From NCBI GenBank assembly GCA_963696105.1, contig CAVOIP010000004.1:1-64000 (forward strand): a DNA stretch of 64,000 bases, read 5' to 3'. Position 1 is the first letter of the stretch; each line of letters starts with the position of its first letter. The notes under the pieces are model-generated. The model saw only the letters and a program-made list of their open reading frames with translations, was not told the DNA's origin and did not search any database. Of this stretch, positions 1 through 8,947 are shown one piece after another. Source of the DNA: CAVRTM01 sp963696105. GTDB taxonomy: Bacteria; Actinomycetota; Actinomycetes; Actinomycetales; Dermatophilaceae. Both the position numbers and the translations under genes were made by a program.

Positions 1-76
1 CCAGCCAGTCCAGGGTGACCTCGTCGTCGCCACGCCGGCTGGCGAGCTCCTCGATACCGCGGTCGGTGAAGTACAC
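1..76 (-). CDS. DUF6104-like small protein, N-terminal fragment cut by the window edge
   Basis: Only the first 25 codons lie in the window. From a GTG at 76 the minus strand reads VYFTDRGIEELASRRGDDEV and then TLDWL. This resembles the start of the small uncharacterised actinobacterial DUF6104 family, which I recall as a neighbour of kgd in Streptomyces-type genomes. No function is established. The GTG start is inferred from that similarity, because no clear Shine-Dalgarno is visible. It lies beyond the kgd terminator, so it probably has its own promoter in 77-192. Moderately sure of the family, unsure of the exact start. Confidence 0.6.
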   Translation of the reverse strand, partial: MYFTDRGIEELASRRGDDEVTLDWL

Positions 77-110
77 GAGGGCGAGGCTATCGCGGGCGGC
101 CGCAGAACCG

Positions 111-148
111 CACAGGGCGGCCACCGGTTTCCCGGTGGCCGCCCTGTG
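111..148. terminator. Strong hairpin terminator downstream of kgd
   Basis: A perfect 17-bp stem (111-127 paired with 132-148) encloses the loop TTTC. It begins 45 nt past the kgd stop codon at 193-195 (minus strand). There is no long U-tract, as is common for high-GC actinobacterial terminators. Its position and perfect pairing support transcription termination of kgd. Confidence 0.8.
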
Positions 149-192
149 CGCGACGTCGTCCCTCGGCGCCGTGGTGCCTCGGCGGCGCGTTG

Positions 193-3100
193 TCAGCGGT
201 CGAACGCCTGGGCGACCAGCGCCGCCTGCTGAGCCGCGTGCTTCTTGCTCGAGCCGGTCGCCGGGGACGCCGAGGCGGGCCGGGAGACCACGCGCAGGGT
301 GCGGCCCTCGGCGTGGGCGGCCAGCGCCTGCGGCAGGTTCATGGCGATGAACGGCCACGCACCCTGGTTGGCCGGCTCGTCCTGCACCCAGACGATGTCG
401 GCGCCCGGGTAGTCCTGCAGCGCCGCGGCGATCTCGGCGGCCGGAAGCGGAGCCAGCTGCTCGACCCGCAGGATCGCCGTGCTGGCGTCGCCGCGCTTGC
501 TGCGCTCGGCCTCGAGGTCGTAGACGACCTTGCCCGAGGCCAGCAGCACCCGCGTGACGGCGCCGGCGTCCAGCTGCGCCGGGTCGGCGAGCACCGGGCG
601 GAACCCGCCGGTGGTGAACGCTTCGACGTCGGAGGCGGCAGCCTTGAGCCGCAGCATCGACTTCGGGGTGAACACGATCAACGGACGGCGCGGACGGGCG
701 TAGGCCTGGCGACGCAGCAGGTGGAAGTAGGACGCGGGCGTCGAGGGGTAGGCCACCGTCATGTTGTCCTCGGCGCACATCTGCAGGAAGCGCTCGATGC
801 GGGCGGACGAGTGGTCCGGTCCCTGACCCTCGTAGCCGTGCGGCAGCAGCATCACGACCGAGGACCGCTGGCCCCACTTCTGCTCCGAGGAGGAGATGAA
901 CTCGTCGATGATCGTCTGCGCGCCGTTGACGAAGTCGCCGAACTGCGCCTCCCACAGCACGAGGGCGTCCGGCCGCTCGACGGAGTAGCCGTACTCGAAG
1001 CCGAGGGCGGCGAACTCGCTGAGGAGCGAGTCGTAGAGCCAGAACCGCGCCTGACCCTCGCCGAGGTAGAGCAGCGGGGTCCACTCCTCGGCGGTGACCT
1101 TGTCGATGAGGACGGCGTGCCGCTGCACGAAGGTGCCGCGCCGCGAGTCCTGCCCGGCCAGCCGGACCGGCACGCCCTCCTTCAGCAGCGACCCGAAGGC
1201 GAGGAGCTCGCCCATCGCCCAGTCGATGCCGCCCTCGCGGACCATCGCGGCCCGGCGCTGGACCAGCTGCTGCAGCTTGGGGTGCAGCGTGAAGCCCTCG
1301 GGCATGTTCACGAACGCGTCGCCGATGTGCTGCATGTCCTCGACGGTGATGGCCGTGTCGGTGCGACGCGTCGGCGTCTGCTCGTCGGCCTCCTGCGCCG
1401 AGGGACGCTCCAGGCCGCCGTGGCCCTCGGTGTCGCTGCCGGACAGCACGTCGGCGCCGGTGTCGGCGCGGTTGGCGCGAGTGGCCTCCTTGGTCTCCAC
1501 GAAGACCCGCTCGAGCTGCTGCTGGTAGTCGCGCAGCGCCGCCTCGGCCTCCTCGACCGAGATGTCGCCGCGGCCGATCAGCTGCTCGGTGTAGAGCTTG
1601 CGCACCGACCGCTTGGCCTCGATCAGGTTGTACATCAGCGGCTGGGTCATCGAGGGGTCGTCGCCCTCGTTGTGGCCGCGACGCCGGTAGCAGACCATGT
1701 CGATGACGACGTCCTTGTTGAACTCCTGGCGGAACTCGTAGGCCAGCTCGGCCACGCGCACGCATGCCTCGGGGTCGTCGCCGTTGACGTGGAAGACCGG
1801 TGCCTGGATCATCCGCGCGACGTCGGTGGAGTAGAAGGAGGAGCGGGACGACGACGGGGAGGTTGTGAAGCCCACCTGGTTGTTGATCACCACGTGGATC
1901 GTGCCGCCGGTGCGGTAGCCGCGCAGCTGGGAGAGGTTCAGCGTCTCGGCCACGACGCCCTGGCCGGCGAAGGCCGCGTCGCCGTGCAGCAGCACCGGCA
2001 GGACGGTGAACGCCTCACCGGCGAGGTCGAGCCGGTCCTGCTTGGCGCGGACGATGCCCTCGAGCACCGGGTTGACCGCCTCCAGGTGGGAGGGGTTGGC
2101 CGCCAGGTAGACCTTGGTCATCGCGCCGTCCTCGGACACGAACTTGCCCTCGGTGCCCAGGTGGTACTTCACGTCGCCGGAGCCCTGGACCGACTTGGGG
2201 TCCTGCGTGCCCTCGAACTCGCGGAAGATCTGCCCGTAGGACTTGCCCGCGATGTTGGCCAGCACGTTGAGGCGACCGCGGTGCGGCATACCGATGCACA
2301 CCTCGTCCAGGCCCTCGCCCGCGGCCCGGCACAGGATCCGGTCCAGCAGCGCGATGACGGACTCGCCCCCCTCGAGGCTGAACCGCTTCTGGCCGACGAA
2401 CTTGGTCTGCAGGAAGGTCTCGAACGCCTCGGCGGCGTTGAGCCGGCGCACGATCCGCAGCTGTTCGTCCGCGGAGGTCTTGGCGTAGGGGACCTCGAGC
2501 TTGGACTGCAGCCACTTGCGCTGATCGGGGTCCTGGATGTGCATGTACTCGACGCCGACCGTGCGGCAGTACGAGTCGCGCAGGATGCCCAGGATCTTGC
2601 GGAGCTTGAGCATCGGCGCGCCGCCGAAACCGCCGGTGGCGAAGTCGCGCTCGAGGTCCCACAGGGTCAGGCCGTGCGTGGTGACGTCGAGGTCGGGGTG
2701 GCGGCGCTGGCGGTACTCCAGCGGGTCGACGTCGGCCATCAGGTGGCCGCGCACGCGGTAGGCGTGGATCAGCTCCTGCACCCGCGCGGTCTTGTTGACG
2801 TCGTCGTCGTGGCTGGCCGAGATGTCCCGGATCCAGCGGACCGGCTCGTAGGGGATCCGCAGCGACTCGAAGATCTCGTCGTAGAAGCCGTTCTCGCCCA
2901 GCAGCAGCTGGTGGATGACCCGCAGGAAGTCGCCGGACTGCGCGCCCTGGATGATCCGGTGGTCATAGGTCGAGGTGATCGTGAGGATCTTGCTCACGGC
3001 GTTGCGGTTGAGCGTCTCCTGGCTGGCGCCCTGCCACTCGGCGGGGTACTCCAGCGCGCCGACGCCGATGATCGTGCCCTGGCCCTGCATCAGGCGCGGG

Positions 3101-4041
3101 ACCGAGTGGACGGTGCCGATGGTGCCGGGGTTGGTCAGGCTGATCGTGGTCCCGGCGAAGTCCTCGACGGTCAGCTTGTTGGCGCGCGCCTTGCGCACGA
3201 CGTCCTCGTACGCCGTCCAGAAGTGCGCGAAGTCCATCGACTCGGTGGACTTGATGCTCGGGACCAGCAGGGCGCGGGAGCCGTCCGGCTTGGCGATGTC
3301 GATGGCCAGGCCGAGGTTGATGTGGGCCGGCACGACCAGCGCCGGCTTGCCGCCGGACTCGCCGAAGCCGTTGTTCATCTCCGGCATCGAGGCCAGCGCC
3401 TTGACGATGGCGTAGCCGATGATGTGCGTGAAGCTCACCTTGCCGCCGCGCGAGCGCGCCAGGTGGTTGTTGATCACGACGCGGTTGTCGATGAGCAGCT
3501 TGGCCGGCACCGCACGCACGCTGGTGGCCGTGGGCACCTGGAGGCTGGACTCCATGTTGGTCACGACGCGGGCCGACGCCCCACGCAGGGGCCTGACCTC
3601 GCCCTCGTGGAGCGGGCCGGGCGACTTCTTGGCGGGCGCCTCACGCGTGATCGGCGTCGGCGTGTCGCCGCCCTGCTGGCCCTCCGCGACGCTGTTCGAC
3701 GGCTCAGGTGTCTTGGCCGCGGGCTTGGCCGGAGCCGCCTTGGCCTGAGCCGGCTTCGCGGCGGGCGCGCTGGCCCTGGCCGCCGGCGCGGCGGCAGGCT
3801 GGGCCGCCCGCTGCCCGGCCGGGCGCTCGTCGCCCTGCGGCGCGGCCGCCGCGGTGCTCGCACCGGCCGGGGTCGCGCGGCCGGTGCCGCCGTCTCCTGG
3901 CTGGTAGTCCTCGAAGAACTCCCACCACGCCTTGTCCACCGACTGCTTGTCCTGCCGGTACTGCTGGTACAGCTCGTCCACGAGCCACTCGTTGGGGCCG
4001 AAGGCCGCCAGGGGATCGTTGCTGGAGGGCTGGTCTGGCAC
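193..4041 (-). CDS. kgd: Multifunctional 2-oxoglutarate decarboxylase/dehydrogenase E1-E2 (Kgd)
   Basis: This 1282-residue protein has the actinobacterial SucA/Kgd architecture. It decarboxylates 2-oxoglutarate with thiamine diphosphate and joins the 2-oxoglutarate dehydrogenase complex at the TCA cycle. In order: an N-terminal E1o-type helix (residues 1-45, with NEWLVDELYQQY), an Ala/Pro/Lys-rich linker (50-150), an E2-type acyltransferase domain whose active-site signature TYDHR lies near residue 358, and the TPP-dependent E1 domain from about 400 to the end (HRGRLNVL, GDAAFAGQGVV near 690). No lipoyl domain is present, as usual for this family. Mycobacterial Kgd is about 1230 residues, so the length fits. 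The GTG start at 4041 has AAAGAGG about 12 nt upstream. The start directly precedes PDQPSSNDPLAAFG, a typical Kgd beginning. A terminator follows at 111-148. Confidence 0.97.
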   Translation of the reverse strand: MPDQPSSNDPLAAFGPNEWLVDELYQQYRQDKQSVDKAWWEFFEDYQPGDGGTGRATPAGASTAAAAPQGDERPAGQRAAQPAAAPAARASAPAAKPAQAKAAPAKPAAKTPEPSNSVAEGQQGGDTPTPITREAPAKKSPGPLHEGEVRPLRGASARVVTNMESSLQVPTATSVRAVPAKLLIDNRVVINNHLARSRGGKVSFTHIIGYAIVKALASMPEMNNGFGESGGKPALVVPAHINLGLAIDIAKPDGSRALLVPSIKSTESMDFAHFWTAYEDVVRKARANKLTVEDFAGTTISLTNPGTIGTVHSVPRLMQGQGTIIGVGALEYPAEWQGASQETLNRNAVSKILTITSTYDHRIIQGAQSGDFLRVIHQLLLGENGFYDEIFESLRIPYEPVRWIRDISASHDDDVNKTARVQELIHAYRVRGHLMADVDPLEYRQRRHPDLDVTTHGLTLWDLERDFATGGFGGAPMLKLRKILGILRDSYCRTVGVEYMHIQDPDQRKWLQSKLEVPYAKTSADEQLRIVRRLNAAEAFETFLQTKFVGQKRFSLEGGESVIALLDRILCRAAGEGLDEVCIGMPHRGRLNVLANIAGKSYGQIFREFEGTQDPKSVQGSGDVKYHLGTEGKFVSEDGAMTKVYLAANPSHLEAVNPVLEGIVRAKQDRLDLAGEAFTVLPVLLHGDAAFAGQGVVAETLNLSQLRGYRTGGTIHVVINNQVGFTTSPSSSRSSFYSTDVARMIQAPVFHVNGDDPEACVRVAELAYEFRQEFNKDVVIDMVCYRRRGHNEGDDPSMTQPLMYNLIEAKRSVRKLYTEQLIGRGDISVEEAEAALRDYQQQLERVFVETKEATRANRADTGADVLSGSDTEGHGGLERPSAQEADEQTPTRRTDTAITVEDMQHIGDAFVNMPEGFTLHPKLQQLVQRRAAMVREGGIDWAMGELLAFGSLLKEGVPVRLAGQDSRRGTFVQRHAVLIDKVTAEEWTPLLYLGEGQARFWLYDSLLSEFAALGFEYGYSVERPDALVLWEAQFGDFVNGAQTIIDEFISSSEQKWGQRSSVVMLLPHGYEGQGPDHSSARIERFLQMCAEDNMTVAYPSTPASYFHLLRRQAYARPRRPLIVFTPKSMLRLKAAASDVEAFTTGGFRPVLADPAQLDAGAVTRVLLASGKVVYDLEAERSKRGDASTAILRVEQLAPLPAAEIAAALQDYPGADIVWVQDEPANQGAWPFIAMNLPQALAAHAEGRTLRVVSRPASASPATGSSKKHAAQQAALVAQAFDR

Positions 4042-4095
4042 GGCGAATACGCCTCTTTCATCGCGTCGAGGACGGCTGACAGGATCGTGGCCCCC

Positions 4096-4101
4096 AGCCT
4101 A
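4096..4101 (-). promoter_or_regulatory. Candidate -10 element for kgd
   Basis: The minus strand reads TAGGCT here, 54 nt upstream of the kgd GTG, in the 114-bp gap after the ABC permease gene. This could give kgd its own transcript with a roughly 45-nt leader carrying the AAAGAGG ribosome site. No convincing -35 was found. Confidence 0.35.
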
Positions 4102-4155
4102 TCCCTGCACGCCGGAGGCCACGTCCGGGCTGTCGCATTGTGCCCCGCGTGGGGT

Positions 4156-4953
4156 CTACGTCACGTCGCGACGCACCGTCAACGCGGACCCGACCCCCGC
4201 CAGCACCGCGGCGTACGCGATCAGGACCAGGGCTCCGCCCCACCACGACAGCGGGTCGGCCCCGGGAGCGCCGCTGACGGACTGGACGATCGCCCCGGTC
4301 GCCTGGCTCGGGAAGAACCGGGCGATGTCGGCGCCCCAGCTCCAGTTGCCCAGCACCACGCCGGCGATCGGCTCGACGATCCACGCCACGCCGATGGCGA
4401 CCAGCAGGGCGGCGACCTGGTTGGGGATGAGGATCCCGGCGCCGAGGCCGATCAGCGCCCAGAGCCCGAGGACGAGCAGGCTCAGGGCCAGCGTCCGGAC
4501 GATCGGACCGGTCTCGGGGAAAGCAGGCAGGCTGCGCAGAGACAGGACGGTGGCGCCGACCCCCACCGAGCCGACCACGAACACGAGGCCGTAGAAGGCG
4601 CCGCTGCCCAGCAGCGACACCACCTTGGCCACCATGACCCGCACCCGGCGTGGCGTGGCCAGGAAGGTGCTGGTGATCGTCTTGTGCCGGTACTCCGCGC
4701 CGATGGCCATGACGCCGATGGCGAGCGTCATGAGGTAGGCGATGCTCAGGCCCGACACGTAGACGTTGGTCGCCGTCTGCAGCGGGTCCAGCTTCGGCTG
4801 CCCCCCGCCTCGGCCACCGCCGAAGTCGCGGCCGGCGATGGCGGCGAACAGCCCGGCCAGCCCGGCTCCGGCGATGAACACGCCGATCGCCATGCCCCAC
4901 CAGAGTCGGGTGGTGAACAGCTTGCGGAACTCCGCGGTGATCGCGCCGCCCAT
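4156..4953 (-). CDS. ABC-2 type transporter permease
   Basis: This 265-residue membrane protein has about six hydrophobic segments (roughly 18-40, 67-90, 105-135, 150-172, 178-203, 235-257) and the soluble EYRHKTITSTFLATPRR stretch typical of ABC-2 permeases. It should form the membrane channel of an exporter with the ATPase encoded directly upstream. Its ATG overlaps the ATPase stop codon (ATGCTCTGATG arrangement around 4953), implying translational coupling. The substrate cannot be told from sequence; drugs, lipids or peptides are all possible for this family. Confidence 0.88.
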   Translation of the reverse strand: MGGAITAEFRKLFTTRLWWGMAIGVFIAGAGLAGLFAAIAGRDFGGGRGGGQPKLDPLQTATNVYVSGLSIAYLMTLAIGVMAIGAEYRHKTITSTFLATPRRVRVMVAKVVSLLGSGAFYGLVFVVGSVGVGATVLSLRSLPAFPETGPIVRTLALSLLVLGLWALIGLGAGILIPNQVAALLVAIGVAWIVEPIAGVVLGNWSWGADIARFFPSQATGAIVQSVSGAPGADPLSWWGGALVLIAYAAVLAGVGSALTVRRDVT

Positions 4954-5948
4954 CAGAGCATCGCCCCTTCGTGTGCGGTGGAGGGCTGGCCCTGAACGGC
5001 GCTGCCCTCCAGGTTGCGGTTGCGGTTCTCCGGGCTGTCGGTGAGCTCGAAGAACAGCTCCTCGAGGTCGGTCTGGTGGGCGCGGAGCTCATGGATCGGC
5101 AGACCGGCCCGCAGGGCGATGTCGCCGATGCGGGTGAGGTCGTCCCCGGACGCGGTGAGGTGGTGGGCGTCCTGGACCGTCACGCCCAGGCCGGCGTCGC
5201 TGAGGGCGGCGGCCAGCGCGGTGGCGTCGCTCGTGGCGACGACCGAGGACTTCTCCCCGTGCAGGGACTCCATCGACCCCTGCCGCACGAACCGGCCGTT
5301 GGCGATGATGACCACGTCGTCGACGGTCTGCTCGACCTCGCTGAGCATGTGGCTGGAGACCAGGATGGTCTTGCCCTGACGGCTGAGGTGACGCAGGAAC
5401 TGCCGCAGCCACCGGATGCCCTCGGGGTCCAGCCCGTTGGCCGGCTCGTCCAGCAGGAGCACCTGGGGGTCGCCCAGCAGCGCCGCGGCCAGCCCGAGGC
5501 GCTGGCGCATGCCCATGGAGTAGCCGCCGGCCCGCTTGCGCGCCGCCGCCGGGATGCCCACCAGCTCGAGCATCTCGTCGACGCGGGCGGTGCCGACACC
5601 GGCCGTGTCGGCGAGGACGCGCAGGTGGTCGCGACCGGAGCGGCCGGGGTGGAAGTTCGTCGCCTCCAGCGCGGAGCCCACGACGGCCTGCGGGCGCTCG
5701 ATGTCGACGTAGCGCTGGCCGCCGATGGTGGCCGTGCCCGAGGTGGGGCGCACCAGGCCCAGCAGCATCCGCAGCGTGGTGGTCTTGCCGGCACCGTTGG
5801 GGCCGAGGAAGCCGGTGATCCGGCCCGGCTCGACGGAGAAGGACAGGGAGTCGACAGCGGTGAAGGTGCCGAAGCGCTTGGTGAGGTCGCGGACCTCGAT
5901 CCGTGTGCCGTCGGTGCTCATGTGCGGATGTCCGTTGTCATGGGGCAC
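4953..5948 (-). CDS. ABC transporter ATP-binding protein (DrrA/CcmA-like)
   Basis: This 331-residue ATPase has a Walker A (GPNGAGKTT, about residue 50), the signature YSMGMRQRLGLA (about 144), Walker B (VLLLDEPANGLDPEG, about 164) and an H-loop (VSSHMLSEVEQ). The C-terminal extension of about 100 residues matches exporter ATPases of the DrrA type. It powers export through the overlapping permease. The GTG at 5948 was chosen because GGAGGGG lies 9 nt upstream (5958-5964). A shorter protein from the ATG at 5921 is possible but lacks a ribosome site. Confidence 0.93.
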   Translation of the reverse strand: MPHDNGHPHMSTDGTRIEVRDLTKRFGTFTAVDSLSFSVEPGRITGFLGPNGAGKTTTLRMLLGLVRPTSGTATIGGQRYVDIERPQAVVGSALEATNFHPGRSGRDHLRVLADTAGVGTARVDEMLELVGIPAAARKRAGGYSMGMRQRLGLAAALLGDPQVLLLDEPANGLDPEGIRWLRQFLRHLSRQGKTILVSSHMLSEVEQTVDDVVIIANGRFVRQGSMESLHGEKSSVVATSDATALAAALSDAGLGVTVQDAHHLTASGDDLTRIGDIALRAGLPIHELRAHQTDLEELFFELTDSPENRNRNLEGSAVQGQPSTAHEGAML

Positions 5949-6095
5949 ATTCCACCACCCCTCCGTAGGGGGAAGGCAACCGGCTTTCGGCGTACCGGGC
6001 AGGTTCGGCGGGTCGCGGGCACCTTCCGGTCGCCCCGCGGGCTGTGCCGGGGCGCACCCTGCGTCTCATGGTCAGCGAGGGGGCCCCGGTCCTTC

Positions 6096-6101
6096 TAGGA
6101 T
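6096..6101 (+). promoter_or_regulatory. -10-like TAGGAT upstream of the first CNNM/CBS gene
   Basis: TAGGAT ends 9 nt before the ATG at 6111, in the 162-bp divergent gap with the ABC operon. The transcript would be leaderless or have only a few leader bases. Confidence 0.4.
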
Positions 6102-6110
6102 GGGGCCACT

Positions 6111-7493
6111 ATGACGGAGTGGTTACTGGTCCTGCTCGGGGTGGCGCTGACGGCCGGGACGGCGGTCTTCGTGGCAGCCGAGTTCTCCTTCGTGGCCCTG
6201 GACCGGCCACAGGTCCAGCGGGCCGTCGACGAGGGTGACCACCGGTCCAAGCCCGTCCTGGCGTCCCTGCGCCAGCTCTCCACCCAGCTCTCCGCCGCGC
6301 AGGTCGGCATCACCCTGACGACGCTCGTCGTGGGCTACCTGGCCCAGCCGTCCGTGGGGCGGCTGCTCAGCGGCCCGCTCACCCGGCTGGGGCTCGCGCA
6401 GCCTGCGGTCGAAGCCATCTCCGCCGCCCTGGCGCTGGTGGTCGCCACCGTGTTCTCCATGGTCTTCGGTGAGCTGCTGCCCCAGTTCCTCGGCATCTCC
6501 GCCCCGCTGCGGACCGCCCGGGTGGTCGCAGTGCCCGTGCGGGTGTTCTCGGTCCTCACCCGCCCGCTGATCATCGTGCTCAACGGCTCGGCCAACCTGG
6601 TGCTGCGCACGGTCGGCATCACTCCTCAGGAGGAGCTGTCCGGCGCCCGGACCCCACAGGAGCTCGCCTCCCTGGTCCGCCGCTCGGCCGAGGTGGGCAC
6701 CCTGGACGAGGGCACCGCGCTGCTCGTCACGCGCTCCCTGGACTTCGGCGAGCGCACGGCAGCGGACGTGATGAGCCCGCGCGTGCGCTGCACCGCCGTG
6801 GAGCGCACGGCGTCCGCCGGCGACGTCCTGCGGCTGGCGCGCCGTACCGGCCACTCACGCTTCCCGGTGATCGGCGAGGACTGGGACGACGTGGAGGGGC
6901 TGGTGCACGTCAAGCGGGCGATGGCGGTGCCCCACGAGCGACGGGATGAGGTGCCCGTCACCGCGCTGATGATCGACGTGACGCGGGTGCCCGAGACGAT
7001 CCGGCTGGACCCGCTGCTCCTGATGCTGCGCGAGGCGGGCAACCAGCTCGCCGTGGTCGTCGACGAGTACGGCGGCACGTCGGGGGTCGTCACCCTGGAG
7101 GACGTCATCGAGGAGATCGTGGGCGAGGTGAGCGACGAGCACGACCGGGCCCGGACCACCGGGCGGGCCGGCCCCGACGGCACGTGGACGGTGCCGGGGC
7201 TGTGGCGTCCCGACGAGGTCCGCGACCGGCTCGGTGCCCCGGTGCCGGACGGCTCGGCGTACGAGACGGTGGGCGGCTTCGTCATGGCCGTCCTCGGCCG
7301 GGTGCCGGTCGTCGGCGACGAGGTCGACCTGCCGCGGTGGGTCGCGCGCGTCGAGGCCATGGACGGGCGGCGGGTCGACCGCCTGCGCTTCACCCCCTCG
7401 GTCGAACCGGACGCGCCGGCCGCGCCCGAGGAGGAGGCCGAGGCGATCGCCACCCTGCTGGCCGACCGCCCTCCCTCGGGAGGTCGCTCATGA
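6111..7493 (+). CDS. Hemolysin-family CNNM/CBS-domain membrane protein (CorC/YhdP-like), first copy
   Basis: This 460-residue protein has an N-terminal DUF21/CNNM domain with three to four membrane segments (roughly 1-25, 60-80, 90-115, 135-155). Two CBS domains follow (about 215-330; DVMSPR at the start, VVVDEYGGTSGVVTLEDVIEEIVGE at the end), then a CorC_HlyC C-terminal domain. Members of this family are linked to Mg/Co efflux or ion homeostasis. The old hemolysin label is not supported for most of them. Its stop overlaps the next gene's start (ATGA), and that gene is a paralogue, so the two probably form a heteromeric pair. Confidence 0.92.
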   Translation: MTEWLLVLLGVALTAGTAVFVAAEFSFVALDRPQVQRAVDEGDHRSKPVLASLRQLSTQLSAAQVGITLTTLVVGYLAQPSVGRLLSGPLTRLGLAQPAVEAISAALALVVATVFSMVFGELLPQFLGISAPLRTARVVAVPVRVFSVLTRPLIIVLNGSANLVLRTVGITPQEELSGARTPQELASLVRRSAEVGTLDEGTALLVTRSLDFGERTAADVMSPRVRCTAVERTASAGDVLRLARRTGHSRFPVIGEDWDDVEGLVHVKRAMAVPHERRDEVPVTALMIDVTRVPETIRLDPLLLMLREAGNQLAVVVDEYGGTSGVVTLEDVIEEIVGEVSDEHDRARTTGRAGPDGTWTVPGLWRPDEVRDRLGAPVPDGSAYETVGGFVMAVLGRVPVVGDEVDLPRWVARVEAMDGRRVDRLRFTPSVEPDAPAAPEEEAEAIATLLADRPPSGGRS

Positions 7494-8548
7494 GCCACTC
7501 CGCCGCCCTCTGGCTCTCGCTCCTGCTGCTGCTCGGCAACGCCTTCTTCGTCGGGTCGGAGTTCGCCGTCATGGCGGCCCGCCGCTCCCAGCTCGAGCCG
7601 ATGGCGGCCGCAGGCAGCAGGCGCGCCCAGGTCAGCCTCGAGGCTCTGGAGCAGGTCGCGTCGCTGCTCGCCTGCGCGCAGCTCGGCATCACGCTGTGCT
7701 CGGTCGGCCTCGGTGCCGTCGCCGAGGCGGCGCTGCACGAGATGCTCATCCCGGTGCTGCACGGCGCGGGCCTGTCCGAGGCCCTGGCACACCCGATCGC
7801 CCTGGCGCTGGCCCTGCTCGTCGTCGCCTACCTGCACGTGGTCATCGGCGAGATGGTGCCCAAGAACCTCGCCATCGCCGGTCCGGACAAGGCCGCGCTC
7901 GCGCTCGCCCCGCCGCTGCTGTACATCACCCGCGCGCTGCGGCCCGTGATCCGGCTGATGGAGGGCATCGCCAAGGGCCTGGTCCGCGCCCTCGGCATCG
8001 AGCCCAAGGACGAGCTCGCCTCGGCCTTCACCGCCCAGGAGGTCCAGCACATCGTGGCCGAGAGCCACCGCGAGGGGCTGCTCGAAGGCGACCAGCACGG
8101 CCTCGTGGCCGGCGCCCTCGAGTTCAGCGACCGCGTGGCCGGTGACGTCGCCGTCCCGCTGGACCAGCTGGTCACCCTGCACGTCGGAGCCACGCCGGCC
8201 GACGTCGAGCACCTGGTCGCCAAGCGCGGCTTCTCGCGGTTCCCGTTCGCCGACGCCGCCGGCGAGGTCACCGGCTACCTGCACCTGAAGGACATCCTCT
8301 ACGCGGACGAGGCCCAGCACGAGCAGCCGGTGCCCTTCAAGCGGGTACGCCGCCTGGCCACCGTGCGCGCCGGCGACGAGGTCGAGGACGTGCTGGAGAC
8401 CATGCAGCGCACCGGCTCCCACCTCGCCCGGGTGGTCGACGCCGAGGGGACGGTGGTCGGGGTCGTGTTCCTCGAGGACGTCCTGGAGGAGCTCGTCGGT
8501 GAGGTGACCGACGCCAGCCAGCGCCCGCAGGTGCCCCAGCGCCGCTGA
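7490..8548 (+). CDS. Hemolysin-family CNNM/CBS-domain membrane protein, second copy
   Basis: The protein has 352 residues from the ATG at 7490, which overlaps the previous stop as ATGA. That start gives the expected hydrophobic N-terminus (MSHSAALWLSLLLLLGNAFF). The DUF21 segments occupy roughly 1-150, including the conserved HVVIGEMVPKNLAIAGP. CBS domains run over about 205-330 and end at VVFLEDVLEELVGEV. It is shorter than its neighbour and stops soon after the CBS pair, so the CorC_HlyC domain is missing. Paired long and short copies are common in actinobacteria. A role in divalent-metal efflux is inferred, not shown. Confidence 0.92.
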   Translation: MSHSAALWLSLLLLLGNAFFVGSEFAVMAARRSQLEPMAAAGSRRAQVSLEALEQVASLLACAQLGITLCSVGLGAVAEAALHEMLIPVLHGAGLSEALAHPIALALALLVVAYLHVVIGEMVPKNLAIAGPDKAALALAPPLLYITRALRPVIRLMEGIAKGLVRALGIEPKDELASAFTAQEVQHIVAESHREGLLEGDQHGLVAGALEFSDRVAGDVAVPLDQLVTLHVGATPADVEHLVAKRGFSRFPFADAAGEVTGYLHLKDILYADEAQHEQPVPFKRVRRLATVRAGDEVEDVLETMQRTGSHLARVVDAEGTVVGVVFLEDVLEELVGEVTDASQRPQVPQRR

Positions 8549-8553
8549 CGGGC

Positions 8554-8594
8554 GCGCCGCTCCCCGCCGCCCTGCGGGCTGCGCGGGGCGGCGC
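8554..8594. terminator. GC-rich hairpin after the CNNM/CBS pair
   Basis: GCGCCGC-T-CCCCGC at 8554-8567 can pair with GCGGGGCGGCGC at 8583-8594, with one bulged T. It starts 6 nt after the stop codon. Nothing else is recognisable between 8595 and the tRNA. Confidence 0.55.
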
Positions 8595-8779
8595 ACGGCA
8601 GCCGGGAAGGCATCGCGCCCGGCCGCTGGCCGCTGTCCGCGTACTGCAGAGGCGGTGGGAGGCGACGGCGCCGGACGGGGCATGGGGCGGCACACGGACC
8701 CGGACGCCACGGCCGGCGGCGGCGCCGCGGGCCGTGGTCGTGCACCGGCGCCGCGATCTCCCGCAAGGAAGAAACGAGG

Positions 8780-8851
8780 CGCCCCCGGCAGGATTCGAAC
8801 CTGCGCTTCCGCCTCCGGAGGGCGGCGCTCTATCCCCTGAGCTACGGGGGC
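8780..8851 (-). tRNA. tRNA-Arg, anticodon CCG
   Basis: The minus strand folds as a complete cloverleaf. It has a 7-bp acceptor stem (GCCCCCG/CGGGGGC, 8845-8851 with 8781-8787), D-arm GCTC...GAGC, anticodon arm CCGCC-CTCCGGA-GGCGG with anticodon CCG, and T-arm GCAGG-TTCGAAT-CCTGC. The discriminator is G at 8780. CCA is not encoded: the next bases on the RNA strand are CCT. It reads the CGG arginine codon, which is common at this GC content. Confidence 0.97.
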
Positions 8852-8934
8852 CAGCACGGCCAGGACACGTTCGGCGGAGCGATCCGAGGGGCTCCGACAC
8901 GGCGTATCCAGCGCGCCGGACGACAGTAGCAGCC

Positions 8935-8940
8935 TAGGGT
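8935..8940 (+). promoter_or_regulatory. -10 TAGGGT for a leaderless receiver-protein mRNA
   Basis: TAGGGT lies exactly 7 nt before the ATG at 8948 and no Shine-Dalgarno is present. This is the classical actinobacterial leaderless arrangement. Confidence 0.6.
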
Positions 8941-8947
8941 GGCTTTC

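Noticed and set aside
190..4995. A 1601-codon plus-strand open frame opposite kgd and the ABC permease
   Set aside because: It is a mirror of the GC-biased third positions of the minus-strand genes, is rich in Arg/Leu/Asp/Val without any domain, and crosses two real genes.
8595..8779. Possible second RNA gene next to tRNA-Arg
   Set aside because: I could not fold a cloverleaf or recognise a known ncRNA there. It is only GC-rich spacer after a hairpin.
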